Shown in pieces: positions 8,487 through 14,885 of a stretch of DNA of 33,902 bases; positions within the stretch are counted from its first letter, which is position 1, and each line of letters starts with the position of its first letter. The notes beneath the pieces are model-generated. The model ran no database searches. It had not been told where the DNA came from and worked only from the letters and a program-made list of their open reading frames with translations. The DNA comes from JAYXXU01 sp049301135 (lineage in GTDB: Bacteria > Pseudomonadota > Gammaproteobacteria > Pseudomonadales > Moraxellaceae). Where the stretch lies: assembly GCA_049301135.1 (NCBI GenBank), contig JBAQKP010000213.1, forward strand, positions 1 to 33,902. Reading direction: 5' to 3'. The position numbers were made by a program, and so were the translations under genes.

Positions 8487-9425
8487 ATGAATACACTCAC
8501 TTTTCGCCCCTCGCCGTATGCCTCGTTTATGCAGGCCAGTGAAGTCGATGCCAATGGCCTGACCTTTCATTTTGAAGTGGGTGGTAATCCAGCCCATCCG
8601 ACCGTGCTGCTGATTATGGGGCTGGGCGCGCAGATGCTGCTGTGGACGGAGAAATTTTGCCAAGAGCTGATCGAACGCGGTTTTCAGGTGATCCGCTTTG
8701 ACAATCGCGACATCGGTTTATCATCTAAAATTCGCAAAAAAAACAAACGTCTGAACACACTCAAACTGATGGGGCGGTTTGGTTTAGGCTTATCCAGTCA
8801 GGGCTCACCCTACACGCTGTATGACATGGCCGAAGACACCAGTCACTTGATCACGGCGTTGAAACTCGACAGCGTGCATGTGATTGGTGCGTCAATGGGT
8901 GGTATGATCGCGCAGATTCTGACCGCTAAACATCCTGATCAAGTCAAAAGCCTGAACTTGTTATTCAGCAGTAATAATCGCGCCTTACTGCCACCACCGG
9001 GTTATCCACAACTGCAAGCCTTGATCGGCCGTCCCAAAGGCCACGATGAAGACAGCATGGTCGAGCATGCAGCGCACTTGGTGAAAATGATCGGCTCACC
9101 GGCGCATATCAACCTCGAAAAATCGCGAGAGTTTACCCGCCTCTTGTATCGGCGCAGCTTTAGTCCGGCAGGTGTGATGCAGCAATATCTGGCGGTGCTG
9201 TGTACCGGCTCACTGGTCAATATTGATCGTCAGATCAAAAAACCGACGTTGGTCATCCATGGCAGTTGCGACAAACTGCTGCCGCCGTCACATGGTCGGG
9301 CGGTTGCCAAAGCGATTCATGGCGCAAAATTTAAGCTGATTGAGGGCATGGGACACGACATTCCAGATGCACTCGCCCCGCAACTGGCTGAGCTATACGC
9401 CCGCCACATGACGCTACACGGTTAA
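8487..9425 (+). CDS. alpha/beta hydrolase
   Basis: A 312-residue cytoplasmic alpha/beta hydrolase. The oxyanion-side motif LLIMGLGAQMLLW is at 41-53 and RFDNRDIGLSS at 70-80. The nucleophile elbow GASMGG contains S136; the acid is probably D252 (HGSCDKLLP) and the base H290 (GMGHDIP). The arrangement is that of esterase or epoxide-hydrolase type family members, but the substrate cannot be read. The ATG has a GGAG site about 8 bases upstream. It ends 2 bases before oxyR, so the two are co-transcribed and probably translationally coupled. Confidence 0.88.
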   Translation: MNTLTFRPSPYASFMQASEVDANGLTFHFEVGGNPAHPTVLLIMGLGAQMLLWTEKFCQELIERGFQVIRFDNRDIGLSSKIRKKNKRLNTLKLMGRFGLGLSSQGSPYTLYDMAEDTSHLITALKLDSVHVIGASMGGMIAQILTAKHPDQVKSLNLLFSSNNRALLPPPGYPQLQALIGRPKGHDEDSMVEHAAHLVKMIGSPAHINLEKSREFTRLLYRRSFSPAGVMQQYLAVLCTGSLVNIDRQIKKPTLVIHGSCDKLLPPSHGRAVAKAIHGAKFKLIEGMGHDIPDALAPQLAELYARHMTLHG

Positions 9426-9427
9426 TC

Positions 9428-10345
9428 ATGGCTGCCCTTCCTTCCCTGCGCCAACTGTCCTATCTGGTCGCGTTGGCCGATACGTTGCATTTTACCGAAG
9501 CGGCCAAGCGCTGCTTTGTCACCCAGTCCACCTTATCTGGTGGCATTATCGAACTCGAACGCGTCCTCGGCGGCGTGCTGGTCGAACGCACTCGTCAGCA
9601 TGTCCGGCTCACGCCGCTAGGTGAAAAAGTCGTCGCCCGTGCCAAGCTGATGCTGGCCGATGCGCATGATCTACAGCGCCTATCGCGTGAACTCGGTGAA
9701 CCACTGACCGGCGATCTGCATCTGGGGGTGATTCCGACCATCGCACCGTTTATTTTATCGGCACTGCTGCAAGCGGTACGCCAAGACATGCCGAAGCTAA
9801 ACCTGCACCTGCACGAACTGCAAAGCCAAACCGCGGTCGAGCAACTGACCGACGGGCGCTTGGATATGGTACTGCTGGCGTTGCCATTTGCGACCGATGG
9901 CCTGTACGTCGAGGAACTCTATCCTGAGCCGCTGTATTGGGTCACGCACCAAGACGATCCGCTCTACGCTCAGATTCAGCACATGGATGATCTGCCACTG
10001 GAACGCATGCTGTTGCTGGAAGAAGGCCACTGCTTGCGTGATCATGCGCTGAGTGCTTGTCCGCTGGGTGATCAGGCGGGGATTTCGGGGCTGGAAGCCT
10101 CTAGCCTGCCGACGTTGATGCAGATGGTGCATGCGCAACTCGGCTATACGTTTTTACCAGAAATGGCGGTCAACTCTGGCTTTGTCAAAGCACATGCGGG
10201 TCTGGTTGCCAAACCGCTGATTGACGCACCCGTGCGCACGCTGGCGTTACTGGCACGCAAGAGCAGCACCCAGATGGCCGAGTTTGAACGGTTGTCTGCT
10301 TTGGTTAAATCTCTACTAAAACAAAGCCTTATTTCTGAAAAATAA
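9428..10345 (+). CDS. oxyR: LysR-family peroxide sensor OxyR
   Basis: OxyR activates antioxidant genes after hydrogen peroxide forms an intramolecular disulfide. The protein is 305 residues, the normal size. The N-terminal helix-turn-helix (LADTLHFTEAAKRCFVTQSTLSGGIIELE, about 17-45) is LysR-like. The redox motif is intact: C202 in EEGHCLRDHAL and C211 nine residues later, matching Cys199 and Cys208 of E. coli OxyR in sequence and spacing. This separates it from other LysR regulators such as CysB. It starts 2 bases after the alpha/beta hydrolase and has no strong ribosome site of its own, so translation probably depends on the upstream gene. Confidence 0.93.
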   Translation: MAALPSLRQLSYLVALADTLHFTEAAKRCFVTQSTLSGGIIELERVLGGVLVERTRQHVRLTPLGEKVVARAKLMLADAHDLQRLSRELGEPLTGDLHLGVIPTIAPFILSALLQAVRQDMPKLNLHLHELQSQTAVEQLTDGRLDMVLLALPFATDGLYVEELYPEPLYWVTHQDDPLYAQIQHMDDLPLERMLLLEEGHCLRDHALSACPLGDQAGISGLEASSLPTLMQMVHAQLGYTFLPEMAVNSGFVKAHAGLVAKPLIDAPVRTLALLARKSSTQMAEFERLSALVKSLLKQSLISEK

Positions 10346-10366
10346 ATTTGATGCTACAGGGATGGC

Positions 10367-10445
10367 GTGCTTGGAACTGTTTGAGCCATGGATGGCGAGT
10401 CTTCCAAGCACAAGGGCTTTTGCTTACTTTTGGCCTGTCAAAAGT
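10367..10445. repeat. cluster of nested inverted repeats in a convergent intergenic region
   Basis: Between oxyR and the convergent gene at 10517 lie three inverted repeats. GTGCTTGGAA (10367-10376) pairs perfectly with TTCCAAGCAC (10402-10411). Inside its loop GCCAT (10385-10389) pairs with ATGGC (10392-10396). Just downstream ACTTTTG (10426-10432) pairs with CAAAAGT (10439-10445). No U-tract follows, so this is more like a dispersed palindromic element than a simple terminator. A frame of 79 codons runs through it but has no protein-like features. Confidence 0.6.
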
Positions 10446-10516
10446 GAGGCCAGCCGCAGGCATAAAATCGTACTTTGAGCGCAACTGTAAGACCTGTCTC
10501 AAAATACTGCATCTTA

Positions 10517-11080
10517 CTATTGGTAATCAGCGCACTCTACCGCAACCAAACGCCGCGTCGGATAAAAACTCAGCCACACCTGTGTAAAGTCCGACTGATG
10601 CTGTAACACTTCAGTCGGAAAACCAAGTAGGCCATCCGGCTGCAAGCGGTCGGTATGAATCAACAGCCACAACTGATCGAGTGGCCTGCGCTGCTGGTAG
10701 CCAGTAATTTTGGCTACTTTTTTGTGCATCACCGCGTCGATGTCCAACTGACTGACCACTGAGGTGACCGGCAAACGACTGGGCTGTGGTCGCCGACTAC
10801 CGGCAAATGGCCGACCCAACCAGCGCATCAAGCGCCAATAAAAATGCCGTGCAATCAGCCAATGATCGCCCAATTCGTCGCGCAAACGCGGTAAGGTGGT
10901 CAGCTCAATGCCGATCCACTGCCCGTCAATCCGCACGGTAAAATCCGGCTCGCGGCCATCGTCTTGGCCTTCGATGATCTGTTCTGCTTCGAGTGCCAAA
11001 ATCGCCAAAAAGTGCGCCAGATAAATCCGCTCACGTTGACGTTTCAGCCAAATCCGCCGCTGACCATTGCCTTTTGCCAT
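10517..11080 (-). CDS. hypothetical protein, PD-(D/E)XK-nuclease-like fold candidate
   Basis: A 187-residue protein I do not recognise by name. It opens with a basic helix (RRIWLKRQRERIYLAHFLAILALEAEQII). The stretch EPDFTVRIDGQWIGIELTT at 44-62 places P45-D46 and E59-x-T61 on adjacent strands, the layout of PD-(D/E)XK enzymes with the lysine replaced. A later strand, QLWLLIHTDR, is also typical of that fold. Residues 85-105 are rich in Arg and Pro. Whether it is a nuclease is inference only; the lysine change could mean it is inactive. It lies 39 bases after the glutathione S-transferase gene on the same strand and may share its transcript. Confidence 0.6.
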   Translation of the reverse strand: MAKGNGQRRIWLKRQRERIYLAHFLAILALEAEQIIEGQDDGREPDFTVRIDGQWIGIELTTLPRLRDELGDHWLIARHFYWRLMRWLGRPFAGSRRPQPSRLPVTSVVSQLDIDAVMHKKVAKITGYQQRRPLDQLWLLIHTDRLQPDGLLGFPTEVLQHQSDFTQVWLSFYPTRRLVAVECADYQ

Positions 11081-11119
11081 TACCCCATAGCCCTAACCTA
11101 ACAGCCTGTTGAAAACTGC

Positions 11120-11881
11120 CTACTGCCCGTGCCAATCCACTCTCGCTTGGCGCTCAGTCTGATAAATCCGCAGCAGATATTGCCCAAACGCCCGCTCTAA
11201 CAACTGATCACGCAGCTCAAAAATCGGCGTTGGGATATTGCCCTGATCCTCTGGCTCCCATGGTGTACCCGCCACACCGAGCAACGGTGCAGCCAAGCTA
11301 CACACCGCAATATCGGCCAGACCCAACTGATCACCGACCAAATAACGTCCGCCATTTGCGACCAATACTGCTTCAATCTGATCGATCAATTGATCGATTT
11401 TTTGTTTGGACACTGCACAACGCTCAGGCTTAATGCCGTACAGTTGCTTGACGCCTTTTTTGATCACCGGCGTCAGGATCGGGCGAAATTTTGCCATCAA
11501 GCCAGTTTCGCCAAACATCACGTCCATGGTTTGCGGTTCATCAATCAGATACAGATACATCCAACGCCGCACATGAATGCCCAATTGATCGGCCAAGCGA
11601 TCCAACTCAATCGCCTTGGAACGCAATTCTGGCTCACGCCGCAGCAATGGCCGCTCAGGATACTGCCCGTCCAGATACAGCGCGATTTCGGTCGAGTCCG
11701 CGATCCAGACCTTGCCGTCTTTGAGCATCGGTAGGGTGTCTTTGCTGGTTTTCCAACGGGTCACTGGCCGGTGTAAACCGGGGACGAGGTTTTTAGCAAC
11801 ATAGTCCAATTCTTTATGGTCAAGCAACCAACGGGCTTTTTCACAATAGTGTGATAATGGAAACTGATACAGCGTACGCAT
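11120..11881 (-). CDS. glutathione S-transferase family protein
   Basis: With the chosen start the protein is 253 residues, in the range of cytosolic glutathione S-transferases. The N-terminal thioredoxin-fold domain begins MRTLYQFPLSHYCEKARWLLDHKELDY, with S9/C12 in the usual active-site region, and TLPMLKDGKVWIADSTEIALYL supplies the glutathione-binding proline and the ES/DS motif. The helical C-terminal domain (about 85-253) contains YLVGDQLGLADIAV, the conserved N-capping box and aspartate. A longer frame begins at 11944, but the ATG at 11881 has an AGGA site at good spacing and aligns with the family start. It is divergent from ychF and upstream of the 10517-11080 gene. Confidence 0.88.
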   Translation of the reverse strand: MRTLYQFPLSHYCEKARWLLDHKELDYVAKNLVPGLHRPVTRWKTSKDTLPMLKDGKVWIADSTEIALYLDGQYPERPLLRREPELRSKAIELDRLADQLGIHVRRWMYLYLIDEPQTMDVMFGETGLMAKFRPILTPVIKKGVKQLYGIKPERCAVSKQKIDQLIDQIEAVLVANGGRYLVGDQLGLADIAVCSLAAPLLGVAGTPWEPEDQGNIPTPIFELRDQLLERAFGQYLLRIYQTERQARVDWHGQ

Positions 11882-11973
11882 AGGATTTCCTGCGGGATTG
11901 TTCAAGACTGCGGGACAGCATAGCCGGTTTGGTGTAGGATGCACGGCAAATTTATTGTTTTTTGGAAATGCTC

Positions 11974-13065
11974 ATGGGCTTTAATTGCGGGATTGTCGGT
12001 TTACCCAACGTCGGAAAATCCACCCTATTTAACGCACTCACCAAGGCGGCCATCGCTGCCGAAAACTTTCCGTTTTGTACCATCGAACCGAACACCGGCA
12101 TTGTGCCTGTGCCTGATCCACGTCTAACTGCACTGGCCGCCATCGTCAAACCCGAAAAAGTCATTCCAACCAGTATGGAATTCGTGGATATCGCAGGTCT
12201 GGTCGCGGGTGCGAGTAAAGGCGAAGGCTTGGGCAACCAGTTCCTTGCCAACATCCGCCAGACCGATGCTATCGCGCATGTGGTGCGCTGCTTTGAAGAC
12301 GAAAACGTCATTCACGTAAATGGCAAAATCGACCCACTCGACGATATTTCGACCATCAACACTGAGCTGGCGTTGGCCGATCTGGATGCGGTTGGCCGCG
12401 CTTTATTGCGTCTGACCAAGCTCGCTAAAGGTGGCGACAAAGAAGCCCAAGCGATGAAAGCGGTGTTTGAAAAAATCGAACCGTTATTGAACGATGGTCG
12501 TCCAGCCCGCGCCGCCAACCTTGACGACGACGAGAAAAAACTGATCAAAAGCTATGGTTTGATCACCCTAAAACCGACCATGTATATCGCCAACGTGGCT
12601 GAAGATGGCTTCGATAACAATCCGCATTTGGATGCGGTGTTGGCTTTGGCCGCGTCTGAAAACGCGATTGTCGTGCCGGTTTGCAACCAGATTGAAGCTG
12701 AAATTGCGCTGCTCGAAGAAGACGAAAAGGCCGAGTTTTTGGAAGCCATCGGCATGGAAGAAGCAGGCTTAAATCGGGTGATTCGTGCCGGTTATTCGCT
12801 GCTGGATTTGCAGACGTATTTCACTGCTGGTGTGAAAGAAGTGCGTGCATGGACGGTGCAGGTGGGTGCAAGCGCACCACAAGCGGCAGGCGTGATTCAC
12901 ACTGATTTTGAAAAGGGTTTTATCCGTGCGGAAGTGGTCGGCTATGATGCTTTTATTGAATATAAGGGCGAAAACGGTGCAAAAGAAGCCGGTAAATGGC
13001 GGCTTGAGGGTAAGGCCTACATCGTGCAAGACGGCGATGTGATGCACTTTAGGTTTAATGTTTAA
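11974..13065 (+). CDS. ychF: redox-regulated ribosome-binding ATPase YchF (OLA1 family)
   Basis: YchF is a universally conserved Obg-like P-loop ATPase that binds ribosomes. The G1 motif GLPNVGKST, the G3-like FVDIAGLVAGASKGEGLGNQFL and the C-terminal TGS domain (ending IVQDGDVMHFRFNV) are present. Upstream in-frame starts exist (TTG 11962 and ATG 11968), but the ATG at 11974 gives MGFNCGIVGLPNVGKST, 363 residues, matching the E. coli protein in start and length, and has a GGAA site 6 bases upstream. In many bacteria ychF follows pth; here pth is about 11 kb away and the two are separated. A terminator follows directly (13082-13118). Confidence 0.96.
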   Translation: MGFNCGIVGLPNVGKSTLFNALTKAAIAAENFPFCTIEPNTGIVPVPDPRLTALAAIVKPEKVIPTSMEFVDIAGLVAGASKGEGLGNQFLANIRQTDAIAHVVRCFEDENVIHVNGKIDPLDDISTINTELALADLDAVGRALLRLTKLAKGGDKEAQAMKAVFEKIEPLLNDGRPARAANLDDDEKKLIKSYGLITLKPTMYIANVAEDGFDNNPHLDAVLALAASENAIVVPVCNQIEAEIALLEEDEKAEFLEAIGMEEAGLNRVIRAGYSLLDLQTYFTAGVKEVRAWTVQVGASAPQAAGVIHTDFEKGFIRAEVVGYDAFIEYKGENGAKEAGKWRLEGKAYIVQDGDVMHFRFNV

Positions 13066-13081
13066 TTAAAAATGGCTTTAC

Positions 13082-13118
13082 CAATCCAGTCGCAAATATG
13101 TGGCTGGGTTGTTTTTTT
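13082..13118 (+). terminator. Rho-independent terminator of ychF
   Basis: CAATCCAG (13082-13089) pairs with CTGGGTTG (13104-13111), 8 bp with one wobble, followed by seven T residues (13112-13118). It lies 16 bases after the ychF stop. Confidence 0.85.
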
Positions 13119-13142
13119 AAATAAATCAAAAGGAGCGTTGAT

Positions 13143-13775
13143 ATGTGGATTGATGACATCACTCTTAAACAACCACTTTTTTATAATAATTCATTTGCGT
13201 TGAGGCTCGAAATTGGCTCACCAAACGTCGGCATTTGGACGGATTCAACCCGAAAATGTTACAACGAAACATATTTCAGTGATGCACTCACTAGAGCTTT
13301 AACGATTTTCGAATCTGCTTTTTCTCCAGATGATGATATTTCAGTTGTTTATCAAATTTTTTCGGATGGTCGTAGAAAGATCAAAAAACGAAGCTTAATT
13401 TATCAACAAATTAAAAACACGCCGAACAAAACAATCGAACTCACAGACCATAGAGATTTGTATGCAGACGAATTGTTGTACAAAAAACAATGCTGGCGTA
13501 GGGCAACAATTTCTGGTTTAAAAACCGCAGACTTAAAGGTAGAAAATCTACTCTCAGCGATTCTGAATACAGATTTTGGCAACGATAGAAATCCCAGACT
13601 ACGGGGCGAATGCTATTTTGTGAACCATAGTAAAAATCTGGTGTTGTTTCTGTACGATGATCGCGGCATGGACATTGTTGCCGCCGAAAAACCTACTTTA
13701 ATGCCACTCTATAACGCACACCAGCAATGGATACTAGATTATGATCGGCATCGAATTGAACAAATTTTTGCTTAA
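13143..13775 (+). CDS. DUF3885-type protein
   Basis: A 210-residue soluble protein. The C-terminal block NLVLFLYDDRGMDIVAAEKPTLMPLYNAHQQWILDYDRHRIEQIF resembles the DUF3885 signature (a conserved DDRGmD followed by a tyrosine-rich helix). No catalytic function is established for that family. The ATG has a clear AGGAG site about 8 bases upstream. The coding sequence is visibly AT-richer than the flanking ychF and pepN genes and uses more A/T-ending codons, which suggests recent acquisition. The next gene overlaps its last 35 bases. DUF3885 proteins are often found as single accessory genes and an immunity-like role is possible, but nothing here proves it. Confidence 0.75.
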   Translation: MWIDDITLKQPLFYNNSFALRLEIGSPNVGIWTDSTRKCYNETYFSDALTRALTIFESAFSPDDDISVVYQIFSDGRRKIKKRSLIYQQIKNTPNKTIELTDHRDLYADELLYKKQCWRRATISGLKTADLKVENLLSAILNTDFGNDRNPRLRGECYFVNHSKNLVLFLYDDRGMDIVAAEKPTLMPLYNAHQQWILDYDRHRIEQIFA

Positions 13776-14217
13776 ACATAAGATTAGGACAGCATTCGGT
13801 GCGCCTGAGCAGATCAGCGAAATGCCGATATTGCATCAGCAGCAAATCCTGATGCTTGATGCTAAGGCCACCAAACAAGCTTACCAAGCGATTCATGACT
13901 GGCAGATGCTCAGTGGTGATATGTTGGGAAATATACCTTTTGCAGATGAGCGATTTCAGCATATTCAGAAACATCAAATCAGTGATGATGCGACCCTGAA
14001 AAAATGGCTCTATCAACGTCCGGTGGCATTTGCAGATCGTGTGTATGTGCTGCCTGTTTTTGGCAGTGCTGATGAGCCTGCCATCTATACGACTTGGAAA
14101 ATGATTGTAAAATATGCACCTGTTGTTTTTTCAGGTGATAATACGGTTGTCGTCGATGTGCTTGGACGTTGGTGCTTGTACTACCATCATGATGATTTAT
14201 TGACGTTTGCGCACTAG
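13741..14217 (+). CDS. hypothetical protein overlapping the DUF3885-type gene
   Basis: A 158-residue protein that I do not recognise. It starts at an ATG inside the last 35 bases of the preceding gene, in a different frame, which suggests translational coupling. It is predicted soluble and mixed alpha/beta: helices around 30-75 (LDAKATKQAYQAIHDWQML), then strands RVYVLPVFGS, AIYTTWKMIVKYAPVVFSGDNTVVVDVLGRWCLYYHHDDLLTF. There is no signal peptide, zinc motif or catalytic triad I can name. It shares the AT-rich composition of its neighbour. The pair could be a small acquired module, for example immunity proteins left without a toxin; this is speculation. Confidence 0.65.
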   Translation: MIGIELNKFLLKHKIRTAFGAPEQISEMPILHQQQILMLDAKATKQAYQAIHDWQMLSGDMLGNIPFADERFQHIQKHQISDDATLKKWLYQRPVAFADRVYVLPVFGSADEPAIYTTWKMIVKYAPVVFSGDNTVVVDVLGRWCLYYHHDDLLTFAH

Positions 14218-14257
14218 CCACAGAAGAAACAAGCTATTAGCCTTATGCCAGTTCCAA

Positions 14258-14803
14258 CTACCGTACATGCCAGATTGATTTGATGTTACTACGAGGTTGC
14301 GACAAGTTCATGGTGATCAATACATGCTCTACTGCAACAACTGCTTGTAGTATCGCTGCAAATTTAAACAGACCACTGACTTCAAAAACAAACCACACAA
14401 ACACCGCAATACTCATCACCACAGCGGCGATTTTTGCACCATAAGAATGATAACTGGGCAAGGTACGAAACTTGATCAGTGCCACCACCAATGGAACCAC
14501 ATACGCAGAAACCGTGAGCAGTACATACGGCCATTCAGCCCGAATCAAATCAGGCCACAGCCACCATGCACAGAGCGGCACGGCCAAATAAGTACACATA
14601 TCACCCAAACTATCGAGGCGCGCACCAAGCGGCGTACAGAGATTAAATTTTCTTGCGATCCAACCATCTAACGCATCGGTCAGTAATGACACGACCAACA
14701 ATCCCAAAAAAAACCCTGTTTGGCCTTGCCAAGCACACCACAATAAAACCGGCGTTAGCGCAATTCTGGCGAGGCTCAAAGCATTAGGAATGTAGCTCAG
14801 CAT
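14258..14803 (-). CDS. CDP-alcohol phosphatidyltransferase family membrane protein
   Basis: This integral membrane enzyme would swap CMP on a CDP-activated lipid for an alcohol headgroup (or the reverse partner) in phospholipid synthesis. The full family signature is present: D43, D46, G47, A50, R51, then eight residues, G60, D64 and D68 (TDALDGWIARKFNLCTPLGARLDSLGD, in two pieces around position 52). About six hydrophobic segments follow the usual layout. The SLGD ending in place of the PVAD of PgsA argues against calling it pgsA. GTG-ATG-ATG codons stand in a row at the start; the ATG at 14803 has the best spacing to GGTGG. It lies downstream of pepN on the same strand. Confidence 0.85.
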   Translation of the reverse strand: MLSYIPNALSLARIALTPVLLWCAWQGQTGFFLGLLVVSLLTDALDGWIARKFNLCTPLGARLDSLGDMCTYLAVPLCAWWLWPDLIRAEWPYVLLTVSAYVVPLVVALIKFRTLPSYHSYGAKIAAVVMSIAVFVWFVFEVSGLFKFAAILQAVVAVEHVLITMNLSQPRSNIKSIWHVR

Positions 14804-14851
14804 CATCACCCACCAATCAAAAACAACTCAGCTTGACAAGCTCAACGCAAT

Positions 14852-14874
14852 CCCCGACCTGCATCAGATCGGGG
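14852..14874. terminator. strong hairpin between pepN and the phosphatidyltransferase gene
   Basis: CCCCGA and TCGGGG pair at the outside and CTG/CAG at the inside with one mismatch between, giving a near-perfect 23-base palindrome 12 bases past the pepN stop. No T-run follows on either strand, so it may stall or process the transcript rather than end it. Confidence 0.4.
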
Positions 14875-14885
14875 CGCACGATCAC

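Noticed and set aside
9428..10345. Possible CysB/other LysR identity
   Set aside because: The GHCLRDxAL motif and the C202/C211 spacing are specific for OxyR.
10348..10587. 79-codon plus-strand frame after oxyR
   Set aside because: It runs through the inverted-repeat cluster and into the opposite gene; composition is not protein-like and there is no ribosome site.
14258..14803. Calling the CDP-alcohol enzyme pgsA
   Set aside because: The signature ends SLGD instead of the PVAD seen in PgsA and the length and end differ, so only the family is supported.
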